DNA of 64,000 nt from CAVXFL01 sp963761015 (GCA_963761015.1 CAVXFL010000020.1:186001-250000); one strand, 5' to 3'; shown: positions 9,546 through 18,616, counted from the stretch's first letter. Notes: a model not told the origin generated them from the sequence alone. Numbers and translations: made by a program.

Positions 9546-10615
9546 GGCTGAGGCAATTCGCGACAAGGCGCTGGCGCTCGGCTTCGATGCGGTCGGGTTC
9601 GCCGCGGCGGAGCTGGGGCCGGAGGCCCGGGAACGGCTGCAGGCGTTCCTGGCGGCCGGACAGCACGGCGATATGGGCTGGATGGCGGCGCGGGCCCAGC
9701 AGCGGGCCCATCCACAGGCGCTTTGGCCGGAGGCGCGCAGCGTCATCGCGCTCGGGCTGAGCTACGCGCCGGAGACCGACCCGCTGGCGCCGCTCGCCCG
9801 GCCGGACCGTGGCGCGATCTCGGTCTATGCCGGCGACCGCGACTACCACGACGTGGTCAAGGGCATGCTGAAGCACCTGGCGCAGTTCATCGCCGCGCGC
9901 TTCGGGGCTGGAGGTGAAAGTGTTCGTGGACACCGCGCCGGTGATGGAGAAGCCGCTGGCGCAGCGCGCCGGGATCGGCTGGCAGGGCAAGCACACGAAC
10001 CTGGTGTCGCGCCGCTTCGGCTCCTGGCTGTTCCTGGGCGAAGATCTACACGACGCTCGGAGATCCCGCCCGATCCGCCGCACGCCGACCGCTGCGGCTC
10101 CTGTTCGCGCTGCCTGTCGGTGTGCCCGACCGATGCCTTCCCGGCGCCCTATCGGCTCGATGCCACGCGCTGCATTTCCTACCTGACCATCGAGCACAAA
10201 GGGCCGGTTCCGCACGAGCTGAGGGAAAAACTCGGCAACCGCATCTATGGCTGCGACGACTGCCTCGCCGTCTGCCCGTGGAACCGCTTCGCGCGCACTG
10301 CGGCGCATCCCAAGCTCGGCGCGCGCGCGGACCGGATCGCACCGCCGCTCGCCGAGCTTGGCCGCGCTGGACGACGCCGGGTTCCGCGCGCGTTTCGCGG
10401 GCTCGGCGATCAAGCGCATCGGGCGGGACCGGTTTGTCCGCAACGTGCTTTACGCGATCGGCAATTCCGCCGATCCTTCGCTCATTCCCGCGGCTTCCCG
10501 CCTGACGGACGACCCCGATCCGGTCGTGGCCGAGGCGGCCGCCTGGGCGTTGCAACGGCTGCGCGCGGAGGCATCCCATGGCAGAGAACAAGGCGACCCG
10601 CACCGAGACCGATAG
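9546..10615 (+). pseudogene. queG: Epoxyqueuosine reductase QueG, at least four frameshifts, native start missing
   Basis: Cobalamin- and iron-sulfur-dependent enzyme for the last step of queuosine synthesis. Recognisable parts in order are IRDKALALGFDAVGF, GQHGDMGWMAARAQQR and SVIALGLSYAP; then in a second frame KVFVDTAPVMEKPLAQRAGI, WQGKHTNLVSRRFGSWLFLG; back in the first frame the two cluster motifs CGSCSRCLSVCPTDAF and CDDCLAVCPWNRFA; then LDDAGFRARFAGSAIKRIGR and a HEAT-like tail to TAG 10613-10615. Frame changes lie near 9907, 10042, 10063 and 10360. Total length matches a 350-residue QueG. The 5' end joins a foreign low-GC frame with no separate start codon. The last 38 bases overlap fumC. 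Either badly sequenced or dead. Confidence 0.82.
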
Positions 10616-11996
10616 CCTCGGCTCCATCGACATCGACGCCGAGCGCTGGTGGGGGCCGCAGACCGAGCGCGCCCGCCGCCTGTTCCGCATCGGCTCCGAG
10701 CATTTTCCCCCGGCGCTGACCCGCGCCATGGGGCTGATGAAGCAGGCCGCCGCCGAGGCCAATCTGCAACTGGGCGAGTTGCCGCGCGACATCGCCGAGC
10801 CGATCATCGCCGCCGCGCGCGAGATCGCCGAGAACAAGCTGGACGCCGAGTTTCCGCTGGTGGTCTGGACCACCGGTTCCGGCACGCAGACCAACATGAA
10901 CGCCAACGAGGTGATCTCGAACCGCGCCAACGCCGCCCTTGGCCGACCGCGCGGGGCGCGCGAGCCGGTGCATCCGAACGATCACGTAAATCGCGGCCAG
11001 TCGTCGAACGACAATTTCCCGACCGCGATGCACATCGCCGCGGCGGAGGTCGTGCAGCACCACCTGATCCCGAAATTGCGGGTGCTGCACGAGGCGCTGG
11101 TCCGGCGCGCGCGCGAGTGGGACGACATCGTGAAAATCGGCCGCACCCACATGATGGACGCGGTGCCGGTGACGCTCGGGCAGGAGTTCGGCGGCTGGGC
11201 GCGGCAGGTCGAGCTTGGCATCGAACGGCTGAACGACACCATGCCGCGATTGCTCTCCGTGCCGCAGGGCGGCACCGCGGTCGGTAGCGGGTTGAACCGC
11301 CACGCGGATTTCGACCGCGTGTTCGCCGAGCGGCTGTCCGCGCTCACCGGCCTGAAATTCACGCCCAACCCGAACAAGTTCGAGGGCATGGGCGCGCACG
11401 ACGCCTTCGTCGAGCTGTCGGGCATGCTGAACGTGATCGCGGTCTCGCTGACCAAGCTCGGCAACGACATCCGGCTGCTCGGCTCCGGCCCGCGTTCGGG
11501 CATATCGGAGCTGATCGTTCCAGCCGACGGGCTGTCGTCCTCCATCATGCCGGGCAAGACCAACCCGACGCAGAGCGAGGCGCTGACCATGGTCTGCGCG
11601 CAGGTGATGGGGAATCACGTCACCGTCACCATCGGCGCGGCGCAGAGTTTCCTGGAGCTGAACGTCTTCAAGCCGGTGATCATCTACAACGTGCTGCAAT
11701 CCGCCATTCTTCTGGGCGACGCGGCGGAGAGCTACGCGGGCAACATGATCGACAAGCTGGAGCCGAACCGTCAGCGCATCGCCGAAAACCTTGCCAACTC
11801 GTTGATGCTGGTGACGGCGCTGAACCCGCATATCGGCTACGACAAGGCGGTGAAGATCGGCAAAACCGCGCTGGCCGAGAACATTTCCCTTAAGGACGCG
11901 GCGAAGCAACTCGGCTATGTCGAGCCCGAGGATTTCGACCGCTGGGTGGTTCCCGCCGACATGGTGCGTCCGGGCGCGCGGCTGGCCGGCGGCTGA
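10578..11996 (+). CDS. fumC: Fumarate hydratase, class II
   Basis: Iron-free fumarase of the TCA cycle, interconverting fumarate and malate; 472 residues, the normal length. Visible family blocks are GSGTQTNMNANEVISNRA (substrate site), HPNDHVNRGQSSNDNFPTAM, GRTHMMDAVPVTLGQEFGG with the catalytic His, and the superfamily signature SSSIMPGKTNPTQSEALTM containing the catalytic Ser. The ATG at 10578 lies inside the 3' end of queG, so it may be translationally coupled to it. The second residue block (ETDSLGSIDIDAERWWGPQT) is the standard start of class II enzymes. No anomalies. Confidence 0.97.
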   Translation: MAENKATRTETDSLGSIDIDAERWWGPQTERARRLFRIGSEHFPPALTRAMGLMKQAAAEANLQLGELPRDIAEPIIAAAREIAENKLDAEFPLVVWTTGSGTQTNMNANEVISNRANAALGRPRGAREPVHPNDHVNRGQSSNDNFPTAMHIAAAEVVQHHLIPKLRVLHEALVRRAREWDDIVKIGRTHMMDAVPVTLGQEFGGWARQVELGIERLNDTMPRLLSVPQGGTAVGSGLNRHADFDRVFAERLSALTGLKFTPNPNKFEGMGAHDAFVELSGMLNVIAVSLTKLGNDIRLLGSGPRSGISELIVPADGLSSSIMPGKTNPTQSEALTMVCAQVMGNHVTVTIGAAQSFLELNVFKPVIIYNVLQSAILLGDAAESYAGNMIDKLEPNRQRIAENLANSLMLVTALNPHIGYDKAVKIGKTALAENISLKDAAKQLGYVEPEDFDRWVVPADMVRPGARLAGG

Positions 11997-12008
11997 GCCG
12001 AGGGTCGG

Positions 12009-12257
12009 TTGGCCGGGCTGGTCAAGCGCAGTTTTTCCCTGTCCGGCCACCGCACCAGCGTCGCGCTCGAGCCGGAGTTCTGGGAGGCGCTGGTCGAGCA
12101 GGCGGCGGCGCGTGGGCAGAGCTTGTCCGCCCTCGTGGCGGCGCTGGACGCCGGGCGCCACCCCGCGCGGCCGCTGGCGTCGGCGCTTAGGGTGTTCGCA
12201 TTGCGGTCGTCTCGCGTGAAAATTTATACCACGACTGATGAATTTACCAATTATTAA
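12009..12257 (+). CDS. Ribbon-helix-helix domain protein
   Basis: Small 82-residue protein of the RHH_4 type. KRSFSLSGHRTSVALEPEFW supplies the beta ribbon and first helix, and EALVEQAAARGQSLSALVAAL the second helix of the DNA-binding fold. The start is a TTG at 12009, 12 bases after the fumC stop; no ATG or GTG lies in a better place. RHH_4 proteins are presumed DNA-binding regulators of unknown target. The last 20 codons (from about 12195) fall in suddenly AT-rich sequence and read poorly, so the original C-terminus may have been lost. Confidence 0.7.
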   Translation: MAGLVKRSFSLSGHRTSVALEPEFWEALVEQAAARGQSLSALVAALDAGRHPARPLASALRVFALRSSRVKIYTTTDEFTNY

Positions 12258-12330
12258 GCGTTCCGATTAACTTTATGGCCGGAAGAAGCGTCCGGCGGAG
12301 TCGGGCCGGATGCGGCAGAGGAAAAGTCCC

Positions 12331-12507
12331 ATGTTGCAGTTCCGTCCGGCCGAGTGCCCGCCTCCCGCGCCCACCAGCCCGCTGATTCTGTCCGATCGCC
12401 TGCTGACCCTGGCCGAAAATGCCGACCGCGCCGGCTACCAGGAAACCGCCGAACACCTGATCCAGCTCGCCTACCGCGTCCTCGACGAGCCGCCCCGCCC
12501 CATCTGA
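12331..12507 (+). CDS. Small conserved-looking hypothetical protein
   Basis: A 58-residue frame starting at ATG 12331 with GAGGAAAAG five bases upstream; an ATG at 12310 in frame is less well placed. After a proline-rich head it reads PLILSDRLLTLAENADRAGY and ETAEHLIQLAYRVLDEP, two amphipathic helices rich in Leu, Ala and acidic residues. Codon use is that of the host. No function is known to me. It stands between the RHH gene and the antiporter on the same strand. Confidence 0.6.
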   Translation: MLQFRPAECPPPAPTSPLILSDRLLTLAENADRAGYQETAEHLIQLAYRVLDEPPRPI

Positions 12508-12628
12508 ACGCTCCGGTCCGCGCCATTGCGACGGTGCTGACGAACACCTGACGAAACCGCCAAGCCCGCAACCGACTATATAGCGTTCCCTGCCGGCCCA
12601 TTCGGCCGCACCCTGGACAGGAGAGCGC

Positions 12629-14512
12629 ATGGAACACGCGGCCACGCAATCAGGGGTTGCGGCCGGCGTGCTGTGCGTTGCCGTGGGCGGGGTCGTGGCG
12701 CAATGGATCGCGTGGCGGCTGCGGCTTCCGGCAATCGTCCTGCTGTTCGCCGTCGGCCTGCTGGTCGGCCCGGTGTTCGGCGTCCTCGCCCCGTCGCACA
12801 CTTTCGGCGCCTCCTTGCGGCCATTGATCGGGCTGGCCGTGGCGATCGTGGTGTTCGAGGGCGGACTGGCGCTCAACTTCCGCGAGTTGCGCTCCGCCGG
12901 CGAGGGGGTGGTCCGGCTGACCGCTCTCGCCTTGCCGATCAGCGGGATTCTGGGGGCGCTGGCGGCCCGTCTGCTGAGCGGGATGGCTTGGCAAGCCGCG
13001 GCACTGTTCGGCGCGATTGCCGTGGTGACCGGCCCGACCGTCGTGCTTCCGCTGCTGCGCCAGACCCGGCTGGAGCCGCGCGCCGCCGCGTTCCTGAAGT
13101 GGGAAGCCATCGTGAACGATCCGGTGGGCGCCATTCTCGCCGCGGTCGTGCTGCAAATTCTGCTCGCCGATCAGCGGGCCGGCGTGCTTGCCGGCCGGCT
13201 CGGCCTCGAACTGGCCGGAGCGATGCTGGCCGCCGCCGCGCTGGGGATCGGCGCAGCCGCGCTCGTCTGGTGGAGCTTCACGCGCGACCAGGTGCCGGAA
13301 ACGCTGAAGACGCCGATGCTGTTGGCGCTGGCGCTCGGGGTTTACGCGCTATCGAACCTCGCCATGGCGGATTCCGGGCTGATGGCGGCCACGCTGTTCG
13401 GCGTGGTGCTGGCCAATCTCCGCGTGCCCGGCCTCGGCGAGCTTCGCCGCTTCAAGGAAGCGCTGGTCGTGATGCTCGTCTCGGCGTTGTTCATCGTGCT
13501 CACGGCCGATCTCGACCGCGGCATGTTCGCTCGGCTGAGCTTGCCGATCTTCGCGCTGACGCTGGCCATGTTGCTGGTGGTCCGTCCGGTGTCGATCCTG
13601 CTCGCCACCATGCGCAGCGGCCTGGACTGGCGGGAACGCGCGCTGGTCGCCTGGATCGCCCCGCGCGGGATCGTGGCCGCCGCGATGGCCGGGCTGGCGG
13701 GGCTGCGCCTGCAATGGGCGGGTTACGAAGGCGCGGAATTGGTCATGCCGTCCGTGTTCGCGCTGATCGCAGCGAGCGTGATCGTCCACGGCTTCTCGCT
13801 CGCGCCGCTGGCAAGGCGACTTGGCCTGCAGGTCGCCCACGCGCCGGGGCTGGCCATTGTCGGCGCGTGCAACTGGACCACCGATCTGGCCGGTGTGCTG
13901 CACCGTATCGGTGTCCCGGTGCTGCTGGTGGATATCTACCCCGGCGCGCTCGATCCCGCTCGCGGGCGGGAGATCCCCGTGCTGCAGGTGGAGATCCTGT
14001 CCGAGCACGGCGAGGAGCGCTTCTCGGGAAAGCCGGTCGAGTACCTGATCGCCGCGACGCCGAATACGGTTTACAATGGGTTGCTCTGCACCCGCCTCGC
14101 GCCCGAACTCGGGCGGGAGCGGGTGTTTCAGTTGGCACCCGCCGGTGGCGGTTTCGACCGCCGCCGATGGTTGCACCGCGACTGGCGCGGCAAGGTGCTC
14201 GCCAGCCCGTCCTGGGATTACTCGGCGTTCCGCAACAAGTTCGCAGACGGCTGGCGGTTCGCGGCGAGGCGGGTCGGCGCGGAGGGCCCGGCGCGCGCGC
14301 GGGACGAACTGGCGCTACTCACGGTCAAGGCGAACGGGTCGCTGTCCGTCGCCTCGATCGAGGACCCGACGGAGCTGTCGGCCGCGGAAGGCGACTGCCT
14401 GATCGTCTTCGCTCCCGACCAGGAGCACCTCACGGGTCCAGGCGGCGGCGCGGTTTCGGAACAGCAAGCGGCGGTGCGCAAGGAGACGCCCGACGACGAG
14501 CGGGATCGCTGA
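12629..14512 (+). CDS. Cation:proton antiporter (CPA1/NhaP type) with C-terminal Rossmann-like domain
   Basis: Inner-membrane Na+(K+)/H+ exchanger, 627 residues. ATG 12629 follows GACAGGAGAGCGC. About twelve hydrophobic segments occupy residues 5-395. The transport-site segment FLKWEAIVNDPVGAILAAVV has the Asn-Asp pair of CPA1 antiporters, and VVFEGGLALNFREL and IAPRGIVAAAMAGLAGLRL are further family blocks. From about residue 408 a soluble domain begins with LAIVGACNWTTDLAGVLHRI, placed where RCK/TrkA-N domains sit. Its glycine pattern (GACNWT) is degenerate, so NAD binding is doubtful. Likely role: pH or cation homeostasis. It ends 6 bases from the convergent uvrD/pcrA stop. Confidence 0.9.
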   Translation: MEHAATQSGVAAGVLCVAVGGVVAQWIAWRLRLPAIVLLFAVGLLVGPVFGVLAPSHTFGASLRPLIGLAVAIVVFEGGLALNFRELRSAGEGVVRLTALALPISGILGALAARLLSGMAWQAAALFGAIAVVTGPTVVLPLLRQTRLEPRAAAFLKWEAIVNDPVGAILAAVVLQILLADQRAGVLAGRLGLELAGAMLAAAALGIGAAALVWWSFTRDQVPETLKTPMLLALALGVYALSNLAMADSGLMAATLFGVVLANLRVPGLGELRRFKEALVVMLVSALFIVLTADLDRGMFARLSLPIFALTLAMLLVVRPVSILLATMRSGLDWRERALVAWIAPRGIVAAAMAGLAGLRLQWAGYEGAELVMPSVFALIAASVIVHGFSLAPLARRLGLQVAHAPGLAIVGACNWTTDLAGVLHRIGVPVLLVDIYPGALDPARGREIPVLQVEILSEHGEERFSGKPVEYLIAATPNTVYNGLLCTRLAPELGRERVFQLAPAGGGFDRRRWLHRDWRGKVLASPSWDYSAFRNKFADGWRFAARRVGAEGPARARDELALLTVKANGSLSVASIEDPTELSAAEGDCLIVFAPDQEHLTGPGGGAVSEQQAAVRKETPDDERDR

Positions 14513-14518
14513 GCCGGC

Positions 14519-16762
14519 TCAGGCGCGCTCGACGAAGCGGTCCAACACGCGTTTCGCTCCGGCCTTGTCGAAGGCCACGTCGAGCCGGTCGTCCTCGCTC
14601 GCCGTCACCGTCCCGTAGCCAAACTTCTGATGAAACACGCGGCTGCCGACCGGTATCGCCTGCTCGCGCGCCGGACGCCCGGGTTGTTCCCAGACGTCGG
14701 TCACGCGCGGACGGCGGCCGAGCGCGGCAGACTGCCCGGCAAACACCGGCGCGGCGGCGGCCCCGGCGAATCCGTTCAGCGCGAATCCCGCCCGCGCATC
14801 GCGCGCCAGCGTGGCCGAGCCCGCGCGCGCGAGGTGCGCATCGGGCAGTTCCTCGATGAAGCGGCTCGGGATGCAGCTCTGCCAATTGGCGTAAATGCGC
14901 CGGTTCGCGGCGTGGCTGATGATGGCGCGCCGGCGCGCCCGCGTGAGGCCGACATAGGCCAGGCGGCGTTCCTCCTCCAAACCCTTGTTGCCGGATTCGT
15001 CGAGCGCACGCTGGTTGGGGAACAGCCCTTCCTCCCAGCCGGGGAGAAAAACCGTGTCGAACTCCAGCCCTTTCGCCGCGTGCAAGGTCATCAGGCTGAC
15101 CCGGTCGCCGGCGGCGTTCTCCTCGTTCTCCATCACCAGCGCGACGTGATCGAGAAAGCCCTGCAAGGTTTCGAAGTCGGCGAGCGCGCGAATCAGTTCC
15201 TTGAGGTTTTCGAGCCGCCCCGGCGCTTCCGCCGACTTGTCCTGCTTCCACATGTCCGTGTAGCCGGCTTCGTCGAGCATGGTCGCGAGCGTGACGATAT
15301 GGCCCTCGCGCGGCAGCATCTCGCGCCAGCGTGCGAACCCGCGCAGCAGCGCGCCGACACCCTCCTTCACGCGCCCGCGCAACGCGCCCTCGGCGATCAG
15401 GTCGGCTGCCGCGACGCTGAGCGGCATCTGCGCTTCGCGCGCGCGCTGATGCAGGGCGCGCAGCGCGGCGTCGCCGACGCCGCGGCGCGGCACGTTCACG
15501 ATGCGCTCGAACGCCAGATCGTCCGCAGGCTGCACCAATAGCCGCGCATAGGCGAGCGCGTCGCGGATTTCCGCGCGTTCGTAGAAGCGCAGGCCGCCGA
15601 CCACGCGATACGGCACGCCGAGTATGATCAGCCGCTCCTCGAAGGCGCGGGTCTGAAAGCCGGCGCGCACCAGCACCGCCATTTCGGCGAGAGAATCGCC
15701 GGAGCGGCGCAGCAATTCGATGCGCTCGCCGACTGTCCGTGCTTCTTCATCGGAATCCCAGACCGACACGACGCCGACCTTCTCGCCGTCGGCATCGGCG
15801 AGGCCCGGGCGCAGCGTCTTGCCGAGCCGCCCCTCGTTATGCGCGATCAGCCCGGCGGCAGCGGCGAGGATCGGCGCCGTCGAGCGGTAATTCGCCTCCA
15901 GCCGGATGATGCGCGCGCCGGGAAAATCCTTCTCGAAACGGAGGATGTTTTCCACCTCGGCGCCGCGCCACGAATAGATGCTCTGATCGTCGTCGCCGAC
16001 GCAGCAGATGTTGTGGTGCGCCTGCGCCAGCAGCCGCAGCCAGTAATACTGGACGAGGTTCGTGTCCTGGTATTCGTCGACCAGGATGTAGCGAAACGCG
16101 CGATGATACTGCGCGAGCACGTCCGGATGGGCGCGCAGAATGTCGGCCATGTGCAGCAGCAAGTCGCCGAAATCGGCCGCGTTCAGATTGCGCAGCCGCT
16201 CCTGATAGGCGGCGTAGAGTTCACGGGCGCGGCCGGCGGCGAAATCGGTGTCCTCGGCCGGGGTGATCCGCGCCGGCGACAGGCCGCGATCCTTCCAGCG
16301 CTGGATCTGCGCCATGAGCGCCGGCGGCGCCCAACGCTTGGTGTCCAGCCGCGCCGCCTCCATCACCTGCTTCAAGAGCCGGAGCTGATCGTCGGTGTCG
16401 AGGATGGTGAAGCTGCTCGCGAGCCCCACGTGTTCGGCGTGGCGGCGCAGCATGCGGGCGCAGAGGGAATGGAAGGTGCCGAGCCAGAGCCCCTCCACCG
16501 CGCGGCCGAGAATGGCGCCGACCCGCTCGCGCATTTCGCGCGCCGCCTTGTTGGTGAAGGTGACCGCCAGTACCTGGCTCGGGAACGCCCGGCCGGTGAG
16601 CAGGATGTGGGCGAAGCGGGTGGTCAAGACCCGCGTCTTGCCCGTCCCGGCGCCCGCCAGCACGAGCAGCGGGCCGTCGACCGTCTCGACGGCCTGGCGC
16701 TGCTCGGCATTCAGACGCGACAGGTAGCCGGCGCTGTTCGGGGCCGAATCGGGGGGAGTCAC
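14519..16762 (-). CDS. uvrD: ATP-dependent DNA helicase UvrD/PcrA
   Basis: SF1A 3'-5' helicase for excision repair and for clearing stalled RNA polymerase. The GTG at 16762 gives TPPDSAPNSAGYLSRLNAEQ and a 747-residue protein; a longer frame to 16837 adds unconserved residues. The motifs are in order: Walker A AGAGTGKTRVL, motif II VDEYQDTN, motif III GDDDQSIYSWRGAE, motif IV LEANYRST, then LMTLHAAKGLEFDTVF and motif VI YVGLTRARRRA. The last 45 residues (HQKFGYGTVTASEDDRLDVAF) form the Tudor-like tail of the PcrA/UvrD type. Complete and unremarkable. It converges with the antiporter and is preceded on the same strand by the SDR gene. Confidence 0.95.
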   Translation of the reverse strand: MTPPDSAPNSAGYLSRLNAEQRQAVETVDGPLLVLAGAGTGKTRVLTTRFAHILLTGRAFPSQVLAVTFTNKAAREMRERVGAILGRAVEGLWLGTFHSLCARMLRRHAEHVGLASSFTILDTDDQLRLLKQVMEAARLDTKRWAPPALMAQIQRWKDRGLSPARITPAEDTDFAAGRARELYAAYQERLRNLNAADFGDLLLHMADILRAHPDVLAQYHRAFRYILVDEYQDTNLVQYYWLRLLAQAHHNICCVGDDDQSIYSWRGAEVENILRFEKDFPGARIIRLEANYRSTAPILAAAAGLIAHNEGRLGKTLRPGLADADGEKVGVVSVWDSDEEARTVGERIELLRRSGDSLAEMAVLVRAGFQTRAFEERLIILGVPYRVVGGLRFYERAEIRDALAYARLLVQPADDLAFERIVNVPRRGVGDAALRALHQRAREAQMPLSVAAADLIAEGALRGRVKEGVGALLRGFARWREMLPREGHIVTLATMLDEAGYTDMWKQDKSAEAPGRLENLKELIRALADFETLQGFLDHVALVMENEENAAGDRVSLMTLHAAKGLEFDTVFLPGWEEGLFPNQRALDESGNKGLEEERRLAYVGLTRARRRAIISHAANRRIYANWQSCIPSRFIEELPDAHLARAGSATLARDARAGFALNGFAGAAAAPVFAGQSAALGRRPRVTDVWEQPGRPAREQAIPVGSRVFHQKFGYGTVTASEDDRLDVAFDKAGAKRVLDRFVERA

Positions 16763-16811
16763 GCTCCGGATATAGAAGCCGGAGCGCGGCAATTCCAAGC
16801 CGGGCCGATCC

Positions 16812-17588
16812 TCACACCACGGGCGAGCGGCCGCCATCCACGTTGATCGCCGTCCCGGTGATGTAGGAGGCCGCGTCCGAGGCCAGGAAACACGCCAGAT
16901 TCGCGAATTCCTCGGCGTGGCCGAGGCGCCCGAGCGGGATATCCTTGCCGAGTTCGGCCAAGAGATCGGTCATGGGCCGCCCGGCGGCATCGGCCCGGCG
17001 GCGCCACTGATCGCTTTCGATCTGGCCGACCAGCATGGCGTTGACGAGCACGTTGGAAGGCGCGCCCTCGCCGGCCAGCACCTTTATGAGCGCCATGCCG
17101 GCCGCGCGCGTGACCGTGGTTGGCGCGCTGCCGGGCCGGGGCGCCTTGGCGCCGATGTTGAGGACGTTGATCACGCGGCCCCATCGCCGCTCGGTCATCT
17201 GCGGCCAGACGAGGCGCGTCAGCCGGATCGCGGCGAACAGTTTCAGGTCGAAATCTTCCTGCCAGACGTCGTCCGTGATGTCCACGAAACGACCTGTCCG
17301 CGATTGCCCGGCGTTGTTGACCAGGATGTCGACCCGGCCGAGCCGCTGCATCACCGCCTCGTAGCCGCGCCTGATGTCGTCGGCCCGCGACACGTCACAC
17401 GGGATCGCCACGATGCGCCCGCGCGCGAGCGGTACGATCGTCTGCTCCGCCGTGTCCAGACCAGGCTGCCCGCGCGCCAGAATGGCGACGTCGGCGCCCG
17501 AGGCGGCGAAGCGGCTGGCGACCGCGAGGCCGAGCCCCTTGCTGCCACCGGTCACGATCGCGGCCTTGCCCTCCAAGCTTATTTGCAT
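16812..17588 (-). CDS. SDR family protein lacking the YXXXK catalytic pair
   Basis: Short-chain dehydrogenase fold, 258 residues from ATG 17588 (MQISLEGKAAIVTGGSKGLG); the frame opens at 17609. The cofactor loop TGGSKGLG and the NNAG motif (DILVNNAGQSRTG) are intact, and the C-terminal SYITGTAINVDGG is typical. The segment that should hold the catalytic Tyr-X-X-X-Lys instead reads SAPTTVTRAAGMALIKVL, with Thr/Val and Arg at the key positions. I recall similar divergent SDRs with this PTT-type segment, so it looks like a stable subfamily rather than a mutation. It may catalyse a different reaction or serve only as a binding protein. It lies 50 bases upstream of the uvrD start on the same strand. 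Confidence 0.88.
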   Translation of the reverse strand: MQISLEGKAAIVTGGSKGLGLAVASRFAASGADVAILARGQPGLDTAEQTIVPLARGRIVAIPCDVSRADDIRRGYEAVMQRLGRVDILVNNAGQSRTGRFVDITDDVWQEDFDLKLFAAIRLTRLVWPQMTERRWGRVINVLNIGAKAPRPGSAPTTVTRAAGMALIKVLAGEGAPSNVLVNAMLVGQIESDQWRRRADAAGRPMTDLLAELGKDIPLGRLGHAEEFANLACFLASDAASYITGTAINVDGGRSPVV

Positions 17589-17752
17589 GTCGCGTCCCCC
17601 GAGCGCCAAATTGTGAGGGAATATGCGCCAGGTTCCGGCGTATGCTCCAGTCAGGCGGGCCGCGGCTCTTCGCGCAAGCGGTTCCGGCGAAAGTTCCGCC
17701 GTCGTGGTTGAGCCCGCGACCCACCGAACCCCACCGTTCGGAGGGAACCACC

Positions 17753-18616
17753 ATGGCTATTCAAATGCCCATCACCTGGGGGCTGAACCAGTTCAGGGAC
17801 GCCGGCCGCGGCATCGGCTCGGCCCGTCCCGACGAATACTGGGCCGGAGAACGCCGCCACTTCGTCGCCCCGGCGGTGCGCCGTATTGGCCTCGCCGACG
17901 TGCGATACGCGCTCGCCAAGGGCTGGGAGGATTTCGGCAGCAACCGCACCGACGTGATCTTCCTCTCCGTGCTCTATCCGGTCGTCGGCATCGTGCTGGC
18001 ATGGCTGGCGTCGGGCCAGGGCATGCTGCCGCTGTTGTTTCCGCTGGCCGCCGGGTTCGCGCTGCTCGGCCCGCTCGCCGCGGTCGGGTTGAACGAAATG
18101 AGCCGCCGGCGCGAGGAAACCGGGGAGGCGAACTGGCTGGATGCCTTCGGCGTGCTGCGCTCGCCCGCGATCGGCGCGATCGTGCTGCTCGGGCTGCTGC
18201 TGGTCGAGATATTCTTTCTCTGGTTGTTCGCAGCCCAAGCGATCTACGACCTGACGCTCGGTCCGGACGCGCCGGCCTCGGCTGCCGCGTTCGCGCACGA
18301 CGTGTTCGCGACACAAGCGGGGTGGACGATGATCGGCGTCGGGATCGGCGTCGGCTTCCTGTTCGCCCTCGCGGTGCTGGCGATCAGCGTCGTGTCGTTC
18401 CCGCTACTGCTGGACCGCAATGTCGGGCTCGATGTCGCGGTCGGAACCTCGATCCGGGCGGTGCTGGCGAACCCGAAGACGATGGTGGCCTGGGGTCTGA
18501 TCGTCGCCGCCGCTCTGGTCATCGGCTCGTTGCCGCTGCTGCTGGGTTTGGCGGTGGTGATGCCGGTGCTCGGGCACGCCACCTGGCACCTCTACCGCCG
18601 GGTGGTGGTGGACTGA
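17753..18616 (+). CDS. DUF2189 domain-containing membrane protein
   Basis: Inner-membrane protein of 287 residues; ATG 17753 is preceded by CGGAGGGAAC. After a soluble head of about 60 residues ending ALAKGWEDFGSNRTDVIFLS, six hydrophobic segments follow (YPVVGIVLAWLAS; LLFPLAAGFALLGPLAAVGL; AIVLLGLLLVEIFFLWLF; GVGIGVGFLFALAVLAISVV; WGLIVAAALVIGSLPLLLGL). The match to the DUF2189 family, common in alphaproteobacteria and often near respiratory genes, is by overall pattern. No function is established. Nothing adjacent ties it to a pathway. Confidence 0.85.
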   Translation: MAIQMPITWGLNQFRDAGRGIGSARPDEYWAGERRHFVAPAVRRIGLADVRYALAKGWEDFGSNRTDVIFLSVLYPVVGIVLAWLASGQGMLPLLFPLAAGFALLGPLAAVGLNEMSRRREETGEANWLDAFGVLRSPAIGAIVLLGLLLVEIFFLWLFAAQAIYDLTLGPDAPASAAAFAHDVFATQAGWTMIGVGIGVGFLFALAVLAISVVSFPLLLDRNVGLDVAVGTSIRAVLANPKTMVAWGLIVAAALVIGSLPLLLGLAVVMPVLGHATWHLYRRVVVD

